Assembly: GCA_964638155.1 (NCBI GenBank)
Contig: CAZWYI010000007.1
Location: forward strand, 10,243 to 74,242
Length of the DNA stretch: 64,000 nucleotides
Direction of reading: 5' to 3'
Origin: CAYZTD01 sp964638155
GTDB taxonomy: Archaea; Thermoplasmatota; E2; DHVEG-1
The position numbers and the translations under genes are program-made. The notes beneath the pieces were generated by a model, which did not search any database, was not told where the DNA came from, and was given only the letters and a program-made list of their open reading frames with translations. This document shows, piece after piece, positions 25,162 through 34,171 of the stretch (positions are counted from its first letter, which is position 1; each line of letters starts with the position of its first letter).

Positions 25162-25695
25162 ATGAAAAAAATAAAAATTAAAGATTCCTATCTAGAAATT
25201 ACTATTGGAGATATTACAAAACAAAAAACTGATGCAGTTGTAAACGCTGCAAATAAAAGACTTGCTACTGGTGGGGGCGTAGCAGGTGCAATTCATAGAG
25301 CAGCAGGCCCCAAGCTTTGGCAAGAATGCAAAAAATTAGGTGGATGTAAAACTGGTGAAGCAAAACTTACAAAAGCATATGATCTACCTTCAAAATATAT
25401 TATTCATACAGTAGGACCAGTCTATTCTGGTTCAGAAAGCGATCCGAAAAATTTAGCTTCTTGCTATAAAGAAAGTTTAAAAATAGCTCAAAAAAATGAT
25501 ATCAAAAGTATTTCTTTTCCTGCACTAAGTACAGGTTATTTTGGATATCCAATGAGGGATGCTGCAAAAATTGCTCTGAAAACTATAATAGATGAGTTGT
25601 CAAAGGGAACTAATATAGAATTAGTAAAGTTTGTGTTATATGATGATAATTCTTATAGCATTCATAAAGAAGTTTTAGATTCTATTTTATCTTGA
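25162..25695 (+). CDS. Macrodomain protein (ADP-ribose / ADP-ribose-1''-phosphate processing)
   Basis: A stand-alone macrodomain of 177 residues, close to the MacroD/YmdB type. VVNAANKRLATGGGVAGAIHRAAG is the ADP-ribose-binding and catalytic loop (shown in two parts: VVNAANKRL and GGGVAGAIHRAAG). HTVGPVYSG and ISFPALSTGYFGYP complete the pocket. The start has GGTGA 5 bases before the ATG. It is divergent from kptA, so it may finish conversion of ADP-ribose 1'',2''-cyclic phosphate, or remove ADP-ribose from proteins; sequence cannot choose. Confidence 0.9.
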   Translation: MKKIKIKDSYLEITIGDITKQKTDAVVNAANKRLATGGGVAGAIHRAAGPKLWQECKKLGGCKTGEAKLTKAYDLPSKYIIHTVGPVYSGSESDPKNLASCYKESLKIAQKNDIKSISFPALSTGYFGYPMRDAAKIALKTIIDELSKGTNIELVKFVLYDDNSYSIHKEVLDSILS

Positions 25696-25793
25696 GACTA
25701 CAATGGTAACTTAATTATCTAATAAATAGCTGGAATTAGTTATACCATACATATTTTTGTACTAAATAATGATTACATGTCTTAGGTGAAGAA

Positions 25794-26495
25794 GTGGACG
25801 ATAGAAAAGAACTTAAAAGATTAGCAGGAGAAAAAGCAGTTGAGCTAATAGAAGATGGTATGATCTTAGGTCTTGGTACAGGTTCAACGGTAGAATATGC
25901 TTTGAGAAAACTAGGGAAAAAAGTTAGAAATGAAGGTTTAAAAATTAAGGGAATACCAACTTCCATTCATACAAAAAGGATTGCAAAAGAGGAAAAAATT
26001 CCTTTAACTACTCTTGAAGAAAACCCAGAGATTGATCTAACTATCGATGGTGCTGACGAAGTAGATTCTTATCTAAATTTAATAAAGGGCGGTGGAGGAG
26101 CTTTAACCCGTGAAAAAATTATTGCGTTTAACTCAAAAAAAGTAGTAATTGTTGTAGATGATTCAAAAGTTGTTAAAGCTCTCGGAATAGATTTCGATCT
26201 ACCTGTTGAAGTTGTAAAATTTGGCTGGACTGCTACAAAAAAATCTATTGAAAAATTCAACTGCGAGATAAAACTAAGAGAGATTATGGAAAATGAACCA
26301 TATATAACAGATAATGGCAACTATATTCTTGATTGTGAATTCGAAAGAATTCAAGATCCTGAAGAACTTGAAAGTGATTTAAATATAATACCAGGTGTTG
26401 TAGAAAATGGATTATTTGTAGATCTTGCAGATGAAATAATCGTAGGTGGAAAACAAGGAATTGTTACTCTTGATAAAGAAAAATCCGTTGTTTAA
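25794..26495 (+). CDS. rpiA: Ribose-5-phosphate isomerase A
   Basis: Interconverts ribose 5-phosphate and ribulose 5-phosphate. The 233-residue protein has GLGTGSTVEYAL near residue 25, IDGADEVD near 85, and KGGGGALTREK near 100, the last with the catalytic Glu. The start is GTG at 25794, supported by AGGTGA at 25784-25789. It is followed after 2 bases by the membrane kinase-like gene, so the two are co-transcribed, though a functional link is not obvious. Confidence 0.95.
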   Translation: MDDRKELKRLAGEKAVELIEDGMILGLGTGSTVEYALRKLGKKVRNEGLKIKGIPTSIHTKRIAKEEKIPLTTLEENPEIDLTIDGADEVDSYLNLIKGGGGALTREKIIAFNSKKVVIVVDDSKVVKALGIDFDLPVEVVKFGWTATKKSIEKFNCEIKLREIMENEPYITDNGNYILDCEFERIQDPEELESDLNIIPGVVENGLFVDLADEIIVGGKQGIVTLDKEKSVV

Positions 26496-26497
26496 AA

Positions 26498-27205
26498 ATG
26501 GTTAATAACGTCAAATTTAAAATAAAAGAGACAAGAGAAAAACTAATAAATACAAAAGATAAAATTAACTCTATATCTTTTGATGCACACTGGTACAGGA
26601 GAGTATTTCATACTTTTGGTGCCTCATTTGTTTTTTATTATATGCTTCCAGAGTTGGAATGGATTGATTTATTAAAAATAGTGTTTCCAACAGCAATTGT
26701 AATATTTGCAATATCACTTGAGTTATTAAGACTAAAAGGATTTGTTTCAAGCAATCATTTTTTTGGACTTAGAATGTATGAAAAAAAAAGAATAGGAAGC
26801 TATGTTTTTTTTGCATTAGGAATACTTATACTTTTAATGTTTTTTCCTCAGCAGATAGCAATACCTTGTATTTTATGTGCATGTCTTGGTGACCCGATAA
26901 TTGGTGAAGTGCGAAATCATTTTGATAAAAAATTTTCTTATTTTGCTGGTTTTATTTTATGTATGTCTTTTTTTATGATAGCATGGTACAAAGCCCATAT
27001 CTTTCTATTCTTAATTGTATCTATAGTTGGAGGATTAGGTGCACTTATTGGTGAAACAAAGAAGTTCTATTGGTTAGATGATGATTTTTTAATTCAGATT
27101 CTACCAGCAATCTTAGTGTTAATTATTTGGTTTGCAATACCGTATCTAGGTTTTAACTATCCTGATTTAGTTATTTATCCTTTTGAATGGCCGTGGGGCG
27201 TATGA
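26498..27205 (+). CDS. Dolichol-kinase-like membrane protein
   Basis: A 235-residue integral membrane protein with about six membrane segments. The motifs YRRVFHTFGASFVFYYML and AIPCILCACLGDPIIGEVR resemble the CTP-dependent polyprenol/dolichol/phytol kinase (CdsA-like) superfamily. In archaea such an enzyme would make dolichyl phosphate for glycosylation or phosphorylate another prenol. The assignment is by motif and topology only. It lies in an rpiA operon and ends 2 bases before the next small gene. Confidence 0.6.
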   Translation: MVNNVKFKIKETREKLINTKDKINSISFDAHWYRRVFHTFGASFVFYYMLPELEWIDLLKIVFPTAIVIFAISLELLRLKGFVSSNHFFGLRMYEKKRIGSYVFFALGILILLMFFPQQIAIPCILCACLGDPIIGEVRNHFDKKFSYFAGFILCMSFFMIAWYKAHIFLFLIVSIVGGLGALIGETKKFYWLDDDFLIQILPAILVLIIWFAIPYLGFNYPDLVIYPFEWPWGV

Positions 27206-27206
27206 T

Positions 27207-27479
27207 ATGAATAAAAAAGAAATGGAATATGTAGAAAACGACGAGAATACTTTAAAAGTAATTAAAACAGAGATACTTTTCACTCCTATTCTTATAATCA
27301 TTCCACTTATAGTTGGAATTTTATTGATAAACGATTGGTATTTTAGAGATTTCATCAAAGGAGAATTTAATCTATATGGCGAGCTTGTGATAGGTTTAAT
27401 AATTATTTTTGGAAATATTGTATTTGATTTTTTCTTGATTAAATCTTTTAAAGAGAAAAATTTCTTAAAAAAAGTTTAA
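27207..27479 (+). CDS. Small two-helix membrane protein
   Basis: A 90-residue protein with two hydrophobic segments (residues about 22-40 and 58-76) and a charged N-terminus (MNKKEMEYVENDEN). I chose the ATG at 27207, just after the upstream stop, instead of an in-frame ATG at 27183 inside the previous gene. No family recognised. It is the last gene of the rpiA operon, with a tail-to-tail neighbour 6 bases away. Confidence 0.6.
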   Translation: MNKKEMEYVENDENTLKVIKTEILFTPILIIIPLIVGILLINDWYFRDFIKGEFNLYGELVIGLIIIFGNIVFDFFLIKSFKEKNFLKKV

Positions 27480-27485
27480 ACTTTT

Positions 27486-29726
27486 TTATTTAAAAATTTT
27501 TAAATCATATACAGCAGGAAGTATTAATGCTGCAGCTATACATGACGCTGCAGTCATAAATATTACAACAGTTATAAATTCCTGCATAGAAGGAATATTT
27601 ATCAAATATATAGAACTCATTCCTGCAATAGTTGTTAATGCAGCTTCTACTAATGATAGCCCTGTTTTTTCTATTGCTTTTTTTGTCGCATTTATTTTTG
27701 ATAAACCTTTTTCCATTTCTTCTCTAACTCTGTGTGTAATATGTACACCATAGTCAATACCTATCCCTACCATAATTGATGCAATAGTAATTGTAATAAT
27801 TGAAAGAGGTATATCCGTTGCTACTAAAAAACCTGGTTCCCAAGTGAGAACGAAAAACACTGGAACCATTGTAAGAACGCCATATATTGACGAGTTGAAA
27901 ATAAGTATTAATGCTGCGAGAACAAGTATCAATGCTATTATCATAGATCTTATCTGTTCATCATAGAGCTTTTCATTTACTGCTACATATATTGCATCCT
28001 GACCTGTAAGTTTTGAGACTCTACCATTTTCTGGAAGAACTGTATTTTCTGCTATTTTATTTATGTCGTATACTATATCTGAAGTTTCCTCAATACTTAA
28101 CCCAACAGGAATTGTTACTAAAACAATTGTTTTTGATTTATCTTTGTTTACTGCTCCTTCTTGAGCAATTCTATCAAAGGTTATATTACTTAAATCTGCT
28201 AAATCTGAAAATTTTTCTAATATTTTATTTCTTGTAAGTAACTCATTTACTTCGACAAGTATATCTGCAATAGAAGAAACTCTAACTCCTTTAGAACGCA
28301 TTTTTTCTTCCATTTCATATATTTTTTCAATAACTTCTGGGTTTTCAAGTCCATGTGGATCTGTTTCAATTAAAAGTGCATTAAAGTTTCCGCCGCCAAA
28401 CTTTTCAGAGTATTCTTTCATATAATCAATTTCTGGTACATCTGCTGGAGCCATGTCAAAATAATTTACATCAGTATCTATCTCTGGAATTAATATAAGA
28501 GACATAACTGAGAAAAATATAGCTATTATTATCATTCTTTTACGATATTTCAAAGCAAAGTTAGCTAATTTTTTCCAAGTAGCTAATTCGTTTGTCTTTT
28601 CAAAGTTTAGAATTAATACCAAACAAGGCACAAGTATGATAGCAGATATAAAACAGAAGAAAATACCAATTGCACATCCAAAGCCAAAAGTAACCATTGG
28701 ACTCATTTCAGAAATCATTAATGATCCAAAACCAATAATTGTAGTAACAGTTGAAAGTAGAACTGCTTTTCCTGTTGATCGAAGTATTTTTTCTACTCTA
28801 TCTACATCATTTTTAATATTTTTCTCTTCAGCAAGTCTATTCATCAGATGAATAGAATAATCAACACCTAACCCCATCAAAAGAGCAACTATTGCAACAG
28901 ATATTAGTGTTAAGTCTGGTGCCACTATTCCAAGTATTCCAAATGTCAATGCTAGTGAAAATGCTGGAGGGATAAAAGCAATAAGTATTCCTTTTATGTT
29001 TCTGTGAAAGATAAAAATAACAATTGATATGAAAATTATTGAAAAGATAAAAACAATTCTTAATTTTGCCATACTTTCTTTCTGTATTGCTTTCTGCATG
29101 GGTATGGTGCCTGTAATTTTCATAAAGGTATCTTTTGTACTTTCGTTTTTTACAACATTTTCAACGTTATTTAAGATCTTTTCAAAATTAGCATCATCTC
29201 TTAGTTGAATTATCATTACAGCATGTTTGTTGTCACTAGTATATAACGCACCTTTTAGCCTTCTGATAGTTTCTCTCTGCATGTACTTTAAAATAGTGTC
29301 ATGATCATCAGGTATTTGATCGCTAGCTTCACCTAACGGTGATCTTTTATTATTTTCTTCTCTAATGTATTTTGATAAACAGTTTATTGAAATAATTCCT
29401 GTATCTTTTCCTTCAATTTGAGGATATTCATATAAAACCCTATAGATGGAATCCATTTCATTAAGAACGGTAGGATATGTAACCTGTGGGGGATCTCTAT
29501 TTGTTTGATCGACAAGAATAACAATTGTAGAGCCCACCTGAAATTCTTCATCTATTTCTTCCCAAAGTTGAATTGCTGGGTTATCTTGTGGTAAATAACT
29601 AGCATAATCAGCAACCATTTGAACATTTACAGCTTGTGAGCCAATTAAGACAGTAAATAATGTGAATAGCAATATGATCAGATGAGGTCTTTTTGAAAGA
29701 ATTTTTGCTATTGATCTAACATTCAT
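27486..29726 (-). CDS. RND/MMPL-superfamily exporter
   Basis: A 746-residue membrane transporter with the RND plan: two repeats, each one membrane helix, a large outside loop, then five helices. The paired motifs are MGLGVDYSIHLMNRL near residue 285 and MVGIGIDYGVHITHRV near residue 665, carrying the Asp of the proton path. It is half the size of AcrB and belongs with MMPL/hydrophobe exporters. The substrate is unknown; lipids or hydrophobic compounds are usual. Its start overlaps the upstream winged-helix gene by 4 bases, so the regulator and pump form one operon. Confidence 0.88.
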   Translation of the reverse strand: MNVRSIAKILSKRPHLIILLFTLFTVLIGSQAVNVQMVADYASYLPQDNPAIQLWEEIDEEFQVGSTIVILVDQTNRDPPQVTYPTVLNEMDSIYRVLYEYPQIEGKDTGIISINCLSKYIREENNKRSPLGEASDQIPDDHDTILKYMQRETIRRLKGALYTSDNKHAVMIIQLRDDANFEKILNNVENVVKNESTKDTFMKITGTIPMQKAIQKESMAKLRIVFIFSIIFISIVIFIFHRNIKGILIAFIPPAFSLALTFGILGIVAPDLTLISVAIVALLMGLGVDYSIHLMNRLAEEKNIKNDVDRVEKILRSTGKAVLLSTVTTIIGFGSLMISEMSPMVTFGFGCAIGIFFCFISAIILVPCLVLILNFEKTNELATWKKLANFALKYRKRMIIIAIFFSVMSLILIPEIDTDVNYFDMAPADVPEIDYMKEYSEKFGGGNFNALLIETDPHGLENPEVIEKIYEMEEKMRSKGVRVSSIADILVEVNELLTRNKILEKFSDLADLSNITFDRIAQEGAVNKDKSKTIVLVTIPVGLSIEETSDIVYDINKIAENTVLPENGRVSKLTGQDAIYVAVNEKLYDEQIRSMIIALILVLAALILIFNSSIYGVLTMVPVFFVLTWEPGFLVATDIPLSIITITIASIMVGIGIDYGVHITHRVREEMEKGLSKINATKKAIEKTGLSLVEAALTTIAGMSSIYLINIPSMQEFITVVIFMTAASCIAAALILPAVYDLKIFK

Positions 29727-30121
29727 GTTTTATCAGCTCGCTCTATAATGTTTATTTCAACGGAGTTGTACTTTCTCTCTTTTGATGAACCCAGGTTTGC
29801 AATTTCATTTAATTTTTCTTCAATTTCTCTTGAGTATCTTTTTAAAAGTTCAATTGGTGGAATTGGATAATATAAATACGGATTCTTCCCGATTTTTTCG
29901 TTTACTTCTTTCCTTCTATATATTTGATTTTGCTCAAACATTTTAGAAAGTGTTTCTCTAACTGTACTTGGATGCAGTTTTGTTCCTTTTATTATATCTT
30001 CAGTTTTTGCACCATTTTTTCTTAGAAGGTATACATAAATTCGAGATCTAGCTCTGGACTTCAGTATATGATGTACTGATTTCTCTATTTTTTTTGTAAC
30101 TTTAATTCCAGATCTCGGCAT
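29723..30121 (-). CDS. Winged-helix regulator of the RND exporter operon
   Basis: A 132-residue protein with a winged helix in the first 75 residues: RSRIYVYLLRKNGAKTEDIIKGTKLHPSTVRETLSKMFE fits TrmB/ArsR-like helix-turn-helix with recognition helix HPSTVRETLSKM (segments quoted within one longer match). PYLYYPIPPIELLKRYSREIEE follows as a likely dimer helix. The stop overlaps the exporter start. A concentric dyad lies 69-122 bases upstream of the start and is a likely operator. Confidence 0.78.
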   Translation of the reverse strand: MPRSGIKVTKKIEKSVHHILKSRARSRIYVYLLRKNGAKTEDIIKGTKLHPSTVRETLSKMFEQNQIYRRKEVNEKIGKNPYLYYPIPPIELLKRYSREIEEKLNEIANLGSSKERKYNSVEINIIERADKT

Positions 30122-30189
30122 TATTTTTGCACCTTTTTTATTAAATTATTTCTATAATAATGTTGTTTTATAGGTTTAAATAGTTTTCT

Positions 30190-30243
30190 ATTTTGTCGCC
30201 CTGAAGACGATAAAACATTTTATCGGATAAAACACGACAAAAT
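30190..30243. promoter_or_regulatory. Concentric double dyad upstream of the exporter regulator
   Basis: Outer arms ATTTTGTCG (30190-30198) and CGACAAAAT (30235-30243) are perfect inverted copies. Inner arms CGATAAAA (30208-30215) and TTTTATCG (30218-30225) are also perfect. Both pairs share the same centre between 30216 and 30217. It is the only such element in the gap and lies just upstream of a winged-helix regulator gene, so an operator for two dimers is likely. Confidence 0.6.
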
Positions 30244-30348
30244 TAAGAGAAAAAACCTATTTTCAAAAATTATTTAATAGAAATTTAATTTTCTGAATTT
30301 AAAAAGTAAAATAGATGATAATCAAAAAGATAAAAGAACAATAAAAAA

Positions 30349-30705
30349 ATGAAAGATCTTGAAAAAGCACTTTTAACAAACATGAAAGATAACATTCATA
30401 ATAAATAACATGAATTTCCAAAAATATATGCCGCAATTGTAGATGTTAATTTAACTGCTCTTGTCGCAATGATTATAATATCTTCATTTTTTTAGCGACC
30501 TTTAGATTAATAAACTCCGGGCGTTCATTTTACGCAACTATTTCACTTACACTTCAAGTATTAACAAATTTAGGAGTATATCTAGCAAAAATCAGTGATG
30601 AAAGTTTGATAAAATAGGACATACAAATATCTAGTTGTATGAATAATTACTGCAGGCTTATGCGTTTTATCCCCAGTTCTTCTCAGCGGAGATAATTTAA
30701 TATAA
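30349..30705 (+). pseudogene. Decayed small integral-membrane protein gene
   Basis: A hydrophobic protein can be followed through at least one stop and two frame changes: MKDLEKALLTNMKDNIHNK, stop, EFPKIYAAIVDVNLTALVAM and following, shift, LATFRLINSGRSFYATISLT with ISDESLIK, shift and stop, then IITAGLCVLSPVLLSGDNLI. The pieces read as a membrane protein of about 110 residues with three or four helices. The family is not recognised. It occupies the gap between the exporter operon and the large surface protein. Confidence 0.5.
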
Positions 30706-30902
30706 AGAGATAATAATTTTAGCAAAGTTTTATTTTATATATTTAAAAGTTTTCAAATTTATAGATAGATTAAAATATCATTTTTCTATTTGTCTTAGTA
30801 AATATATAATTATGCATATATAGCAATGTTTATATATTGTTATATGTATAAATATTTGAGAATCCTATATTGAGGAGGCCATTATAGGGGGAAAACAAAA
30901 AC

Positions 30903-33290
30903 ATGAAAAAAAAGAACGCAATTAATATAATATTAGCGCTTTTGATGATCGTTTCTACAATTAGTGTAGGAACAGCGAAGATAAATGCAAACTGCATCCC
31001 TGAAATAACTGTTGAAAAGGAAGTTTATGATGGGGAAGATTACGTTGATGAAGTAGAAGCTGCAATTAGTGATATTTTAACATTTAGAATTACTGTTTCA
31101 TATCACTCCAATTGTGGTAATAGCTATATGCATACCAATATATCAGTAAAAGATACTCTCCCAGATTGTTTAGAATTTTCAGATAATGTTTTAATAGAAT
31201 ATGGATCTGAGACCTATTCAGGGACTACAGATGAACTTGGCAAAACTATATATTGGAATCTTACAGATTCAGAAAACACTTGGCTAGATCAAGATATCAA
31301 ACTCTGGGATACATCAATGTATCCGGAAAAACAAGATACAGTAACTATATATTTTGATGCTGAAGTTGTTGATTATACTGATAGCGATGGCGAGGATAAT
31401 TTAGTTGATGTAAAAGCATGGGAAACATGCTGCAAACAACATGTATATGGTGAAGATATTGCAACAGTGATAGTTAACGAGCCAGAAAATCCAGATATCT
31501 CAATAGATAAAAAAGTTAGAAATCCTGTTACAGATGAATGGGAAGATGGACCTTTAAACATATATTATAGTGATTTAGGAGATCCTGCTTATCTTGAATT
31601 CAAAATAAATGTAACAAACACCGGAAATGTAGATCTAGAGCATGTAGTTGTAACAGATGTTCTTCCTGATTTTCTAACCTATCATGATTCGTCATACACT
31701 CCTAGTTCAATAGACGGTCAGAATATAACTTGGGGGCCCTTTAATCTACCTAAAGGTGCTAAAAAGATTTGTTATTTAATGGTAGAAGTCGACACATCAA
31801 ATAAAAAAGAGATAATTACTGGTGAAAATTTTGTAAATGTAACAGCAGTAGAAAAAGGTTGCATATGTAATTGTGAATGCTTGTATGATGAAGATACAGT
31901 TGAAATAACAATCAAATATCATATAATTGTTGAGAAAAAAGTATGGAATGGATCAGCTTGGGCAGATAAAATTGATTACGTAAGTAAATCTGAAAACATT
32001 GAATTTAAAATTACAACAACTTACTATGGTAAGCGCACCATGAAATGCTTACTTGTTATGGACGACCTGCCAGAATGTCTTTCCTATGTTGAAACAATCT
32101 CAATAAAGGTAGCAGGAGAAGAAATATCACTTGAAGATATAGAAATTAAAATTGGCAAAGGAGAAACAGTAGAAATCTGTGAACAGGAATTTATTCTAGA
32201 AGAAGGATTCATTATATGGGATTGGACAAATGCAACACTAGCTTTACAAAATGGCGAAACTGTTGAAATAATATTTGAAACTGAGGTTACAGAATATTGT
32301 CCAGGTTGTGGTTGTATAGAATGCCAACAAAGATGTTGGGATCAAAACTGTGCAATGGCTGTATTATGGGGATGCTGTCCATGTGATCATTTCATGGATA
32401 ATGATTGTGTAGATGTATTATGCTGTCCACCTCCAACAACCTTTGAAAAGAAAGGTAGAGAAAAAGGAGAAAATAATTGGGAAGATACTGTTGAGACAAC
32501 AGTTGGTGAAGAAGTAGAATTTAAACTAGAGCTTGAATACTATGGAGAAAAAAATCTAACAGATATAAGCTTCAAAGACGAAATACCTTGCATCCTTGAA
32601 TATGACAACAATGTTAACTGGGATGTAACCCTTGGAGATGCAACTCTTGATACAACTGAAATTTCATCTGATGGAAAAACAATATGGTTTAATTTCACAG
32701 GTGACTTAGAAGATAGCGGAACAATAACAATAACCTTTGATGCAATTGTTATAGGTTCAACTGGAGACTGTGAAGAATGCGAATTAAGTTGTTACAATTA
32801 TGCAAGTGTAATTGGTTATACAGACGAGTGTCCACCTAAAAAATTATTCTTAGATGACACAGTTGATATAGAAGCAGAAAGCAACTGCCCACCACAAATA
32901 CATGGCATAAGTGGTCCATCTAGTGGAAAAGTCGATGAAGAACTTTCATTTACTACAACAATTACTGATCCAGATGGAGATGAAATTTACTATAAAATCA
33001 ATGTAGACGGCGAAGAGACAAATTGGCTTGGGCCAATAAATTCAGGTGATGAAGTAACATATAAACATACATTTGACGAAGAAGGAACATATACAATTAA
33101 AGTGAAAGCAAAAGATGAACACGGATTAGAAATAGACTGGGATGAATCACTTGATATAGATATAACAGAGGAAAAAGTTCGTAGTAAAGTTCTAACATTT
33201 TTACAATTGATAAAGAATACTCCTCTCTACAATCTTATAACAAGTATTTTAGAAAGACTACCAGCGCTACAAAAAATAATCCAAATATAA
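30903..33290 (+). CDS. Large secreted surface protein with DUF11-type repeats
   Basis: A 795-residue exported protein. It has a signal peptide (MKKKNAINIILALLMIVSTI, cleavage near GTA), then about four DUF11-like repeats, each with an opening IxVEKxVxxG or FEKKGREKGENNWEDTV and a DxLPDCLEF/DVLPDFLTY strand. Cys pairs are plentiful in the middle (CCPCDH, CCPPP), and an Ig/PKD-like domain occurs near residue 665 (GISGPSSGKVDEE). The end is a short amphipathic helix (LFNLITSILERLPALQKII-like, as LYNLITSILERLPAL), seen at the C-terminus of many secreted proteins in related archaea. Strong GGAGG and TATA sequences precede it. Probably envelope or matrix. Confidence 0.8.
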   Translation: MKKKNAINIILALLMIVSTISVGTAKINANCIPEITVEKEVYDGEDYVDEVEAAISDILTFRITVSYHSNCGNSYMHTNISVKDTLPDCLEFSDNVLIEYGSETYSGTTDELGKTIYWNLTDSENTWLDQDIKLWDTSMYPEKQDTVTIYFDAEVVDYTDSDGEDNLVDVKAWETCCKQHVYGEDIATVIVNEPENPDISIDKKVRNPVTDEWEDGPLNIYYSDLGDPAYLEFKINVTNTGNVDLEHVVVTDVLPDFLTYHDSSYTPSSIDGQNITWGPFNLPKGAKKICYLMVEVDTSNKKEIITGENFVNVTAVEKGCICNCECLYDEDTVEITIKYHIIVEKKVWNGSAWADKIDYVSKSENIEFKITTTYYGKRTMKCLLVMDDLPECLSYVETISIKVAGEEISLEDIEIKIGKGETVEICEQEFILEEGFIIWDWTNATLALQNGETVEIIFETEVTEYCPGCGCIECQQRCWDQNCAMAVLWGCCPCDHFMDNDCVDVLCCPPPTTFEKKGREKGENNWEDTVETTVGEEVEFKLELEYYGEKNLTDISFKDEIPCILEYDNNVNWDVTLGDATLDTTEISSDGKTIWFNFTGDLEDSGTITITFDAIVIGSTGDCEECELSCYNYASVIGYTDECPPKKLFLDDTVDIEAESNCPPQIHGISGPSSGKVDEELSFTTTITDPDGDEIYYKINVDGEETNWLGPINSGDEVTYKHTFDEEGTYTIKVKAKDEHGLEIDWDESLDIDITEEKVRSKVLTFLQLIKNTPLYNLITSILERLPALQKIIQI

Positions 33291-33293
33291 ACA

Positions 33294-33330
33294 ATCTTTT
33301 TTTTCTTTTTTACATTTATTTTTTATAGAT
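33294..33330 (+). terminator. Oligo-T terminator after the surface protein
   Basis: Just after the stop come runs of 8, 6 and 6 T residues within 40 bases, as in archaeal intrinsic termination, with no hairpin needed. Functional status is inferred. Confidence 0.4.
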
Positions 33331-33357
33331 TTAATTAATTACTGTTTTGATTTTTTT

Positions 33358-33579
33358 ATGAAAGAAGAAGAGCGCATTGAGAAAGATATTGTAATGTTTG
33401 AGGAAAACATAGATAAAACTAAAGACCTTAATTTATCAAAATCTCAAAAAAAAACTATTGAATTAGCTAGCCAGTATTTTGAAGATAGCAAGTATTATCT
33501 TAAAAAAAAGGATTTTTTTACAAGTTTTGGATGTATAAACTATGCCCATGGTCTTTTAGATGCAATCATAAAGTTTTAA
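33358..33579 (+). CDS. DUF357 protein
   Basis: A 73-residue helical protein. The motif QYFEDSKYYLKKKDFFTSFGCINYAHGLLDAII matches the archaeal DUF357 family (tetratricopeptide-like helical hairpin), cited here in part as YFEDSKYYLKKKDFF and GCINYAHGLLDA. The function is unknown; the family is nearly archaea-specific and is often near nucleotide or RNA genes. The start is ATG at 33358. Confidence 0.8.
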   Translation: MKEEERIEKDIVMFEENIDKTKDLNLSKSQKKTIELASQYFEDSKYYLKKKDFFTSFGCINYAHGLLDAIIKF

Positions 33580-33625
33580 AATAGATAAAACAATCATTAT
33601 CGTTAATTAAGGGAGAAAAATAATT

Positions 33626-34171
33626 ATGAAAAAAACTGGAGATTTAAAAAAATTCTATTACTACTCTTTTCCAACTCAAGCAGCACTAGTTACAGTAAAA
33701 GACAAAGAAAAAACAAATATTATAACAGTTGCCTGGCACTGTACCATATCAAAAAACCCGCCCCTCTATGGTATATCTATTGCCCCTCAAAGACATTCAC
33801 ATAAGTTAATAGTAGAAAATAAAGAATTTGTAATAAACTTCATGCCGTATAGCCAAGTTGAAAATATTCAATTCTGCGGCACACATAGTGGTAGAAATAC
33901 TGACAAAGCTAAAGAAACAAATTTAAACCTAATAGACTCAGAAAAAGTTTCTACTAAAGCAATAAAGGAAAGCTTTGCTTATTTTGAATGCAGGTTTTTT
34001 AACAAAATAAATCTTGGAGATCACACTTTTTTTGTAGGTGAGGTTTTAAATGCAGTAATTGAAAAAGAAAAGTTTCCTAAAGGTATTTTAGATATGGAGA
34101 AAGTTGAACCTTGTTACTATCTTGGAGATAAAGTTTATACCAATTTCTCAAGTGAAAAAAAGAAATATTAA
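33626..34171 (+). CDS. Flavin reductase-like (flavoredoxin) protein
   Basis: A 181-residue FMN-binding split-barrel protein: NIITVAWHCTISKNPPLYGISI is the family core (quoted in segments: NIITVAWHCTISKNPP and LYGISIAP), RHSHKLIVENKEFVINF follows, and HTFFVGEVLNAV near 135. It would bind FMN and transfer electrons or reduce flavin; the partner is unknown. GGGAGAA precedes the ATG. It ends 4 bases into the convergent adenosyltransferase gene. Confidence 0.85.
   Translation: MKKTGDLKKFYYYSFPTQAALVTVKDKEKTNIITVAWHCTISKNPPLYGISIAPQRHSHKLIVENKEFVINFMPYSQVENIQFCGTHSGRNTDKAKETNLNLIDSEKVSTKAIKESFAYFECRFFNKINLGDHTFFVGEVLNAVIEKEKFPKGILDMEKVEPCYYLGDKVYTNFSSEKKKY

Noticed and set aside
28013..28237. Plus-strand Leu/Tyr-rich ORFs within the RND exporter and other genes
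   Set aside because: They are antisense readings of AT-rich coding sequence with biased composition and no start signals.
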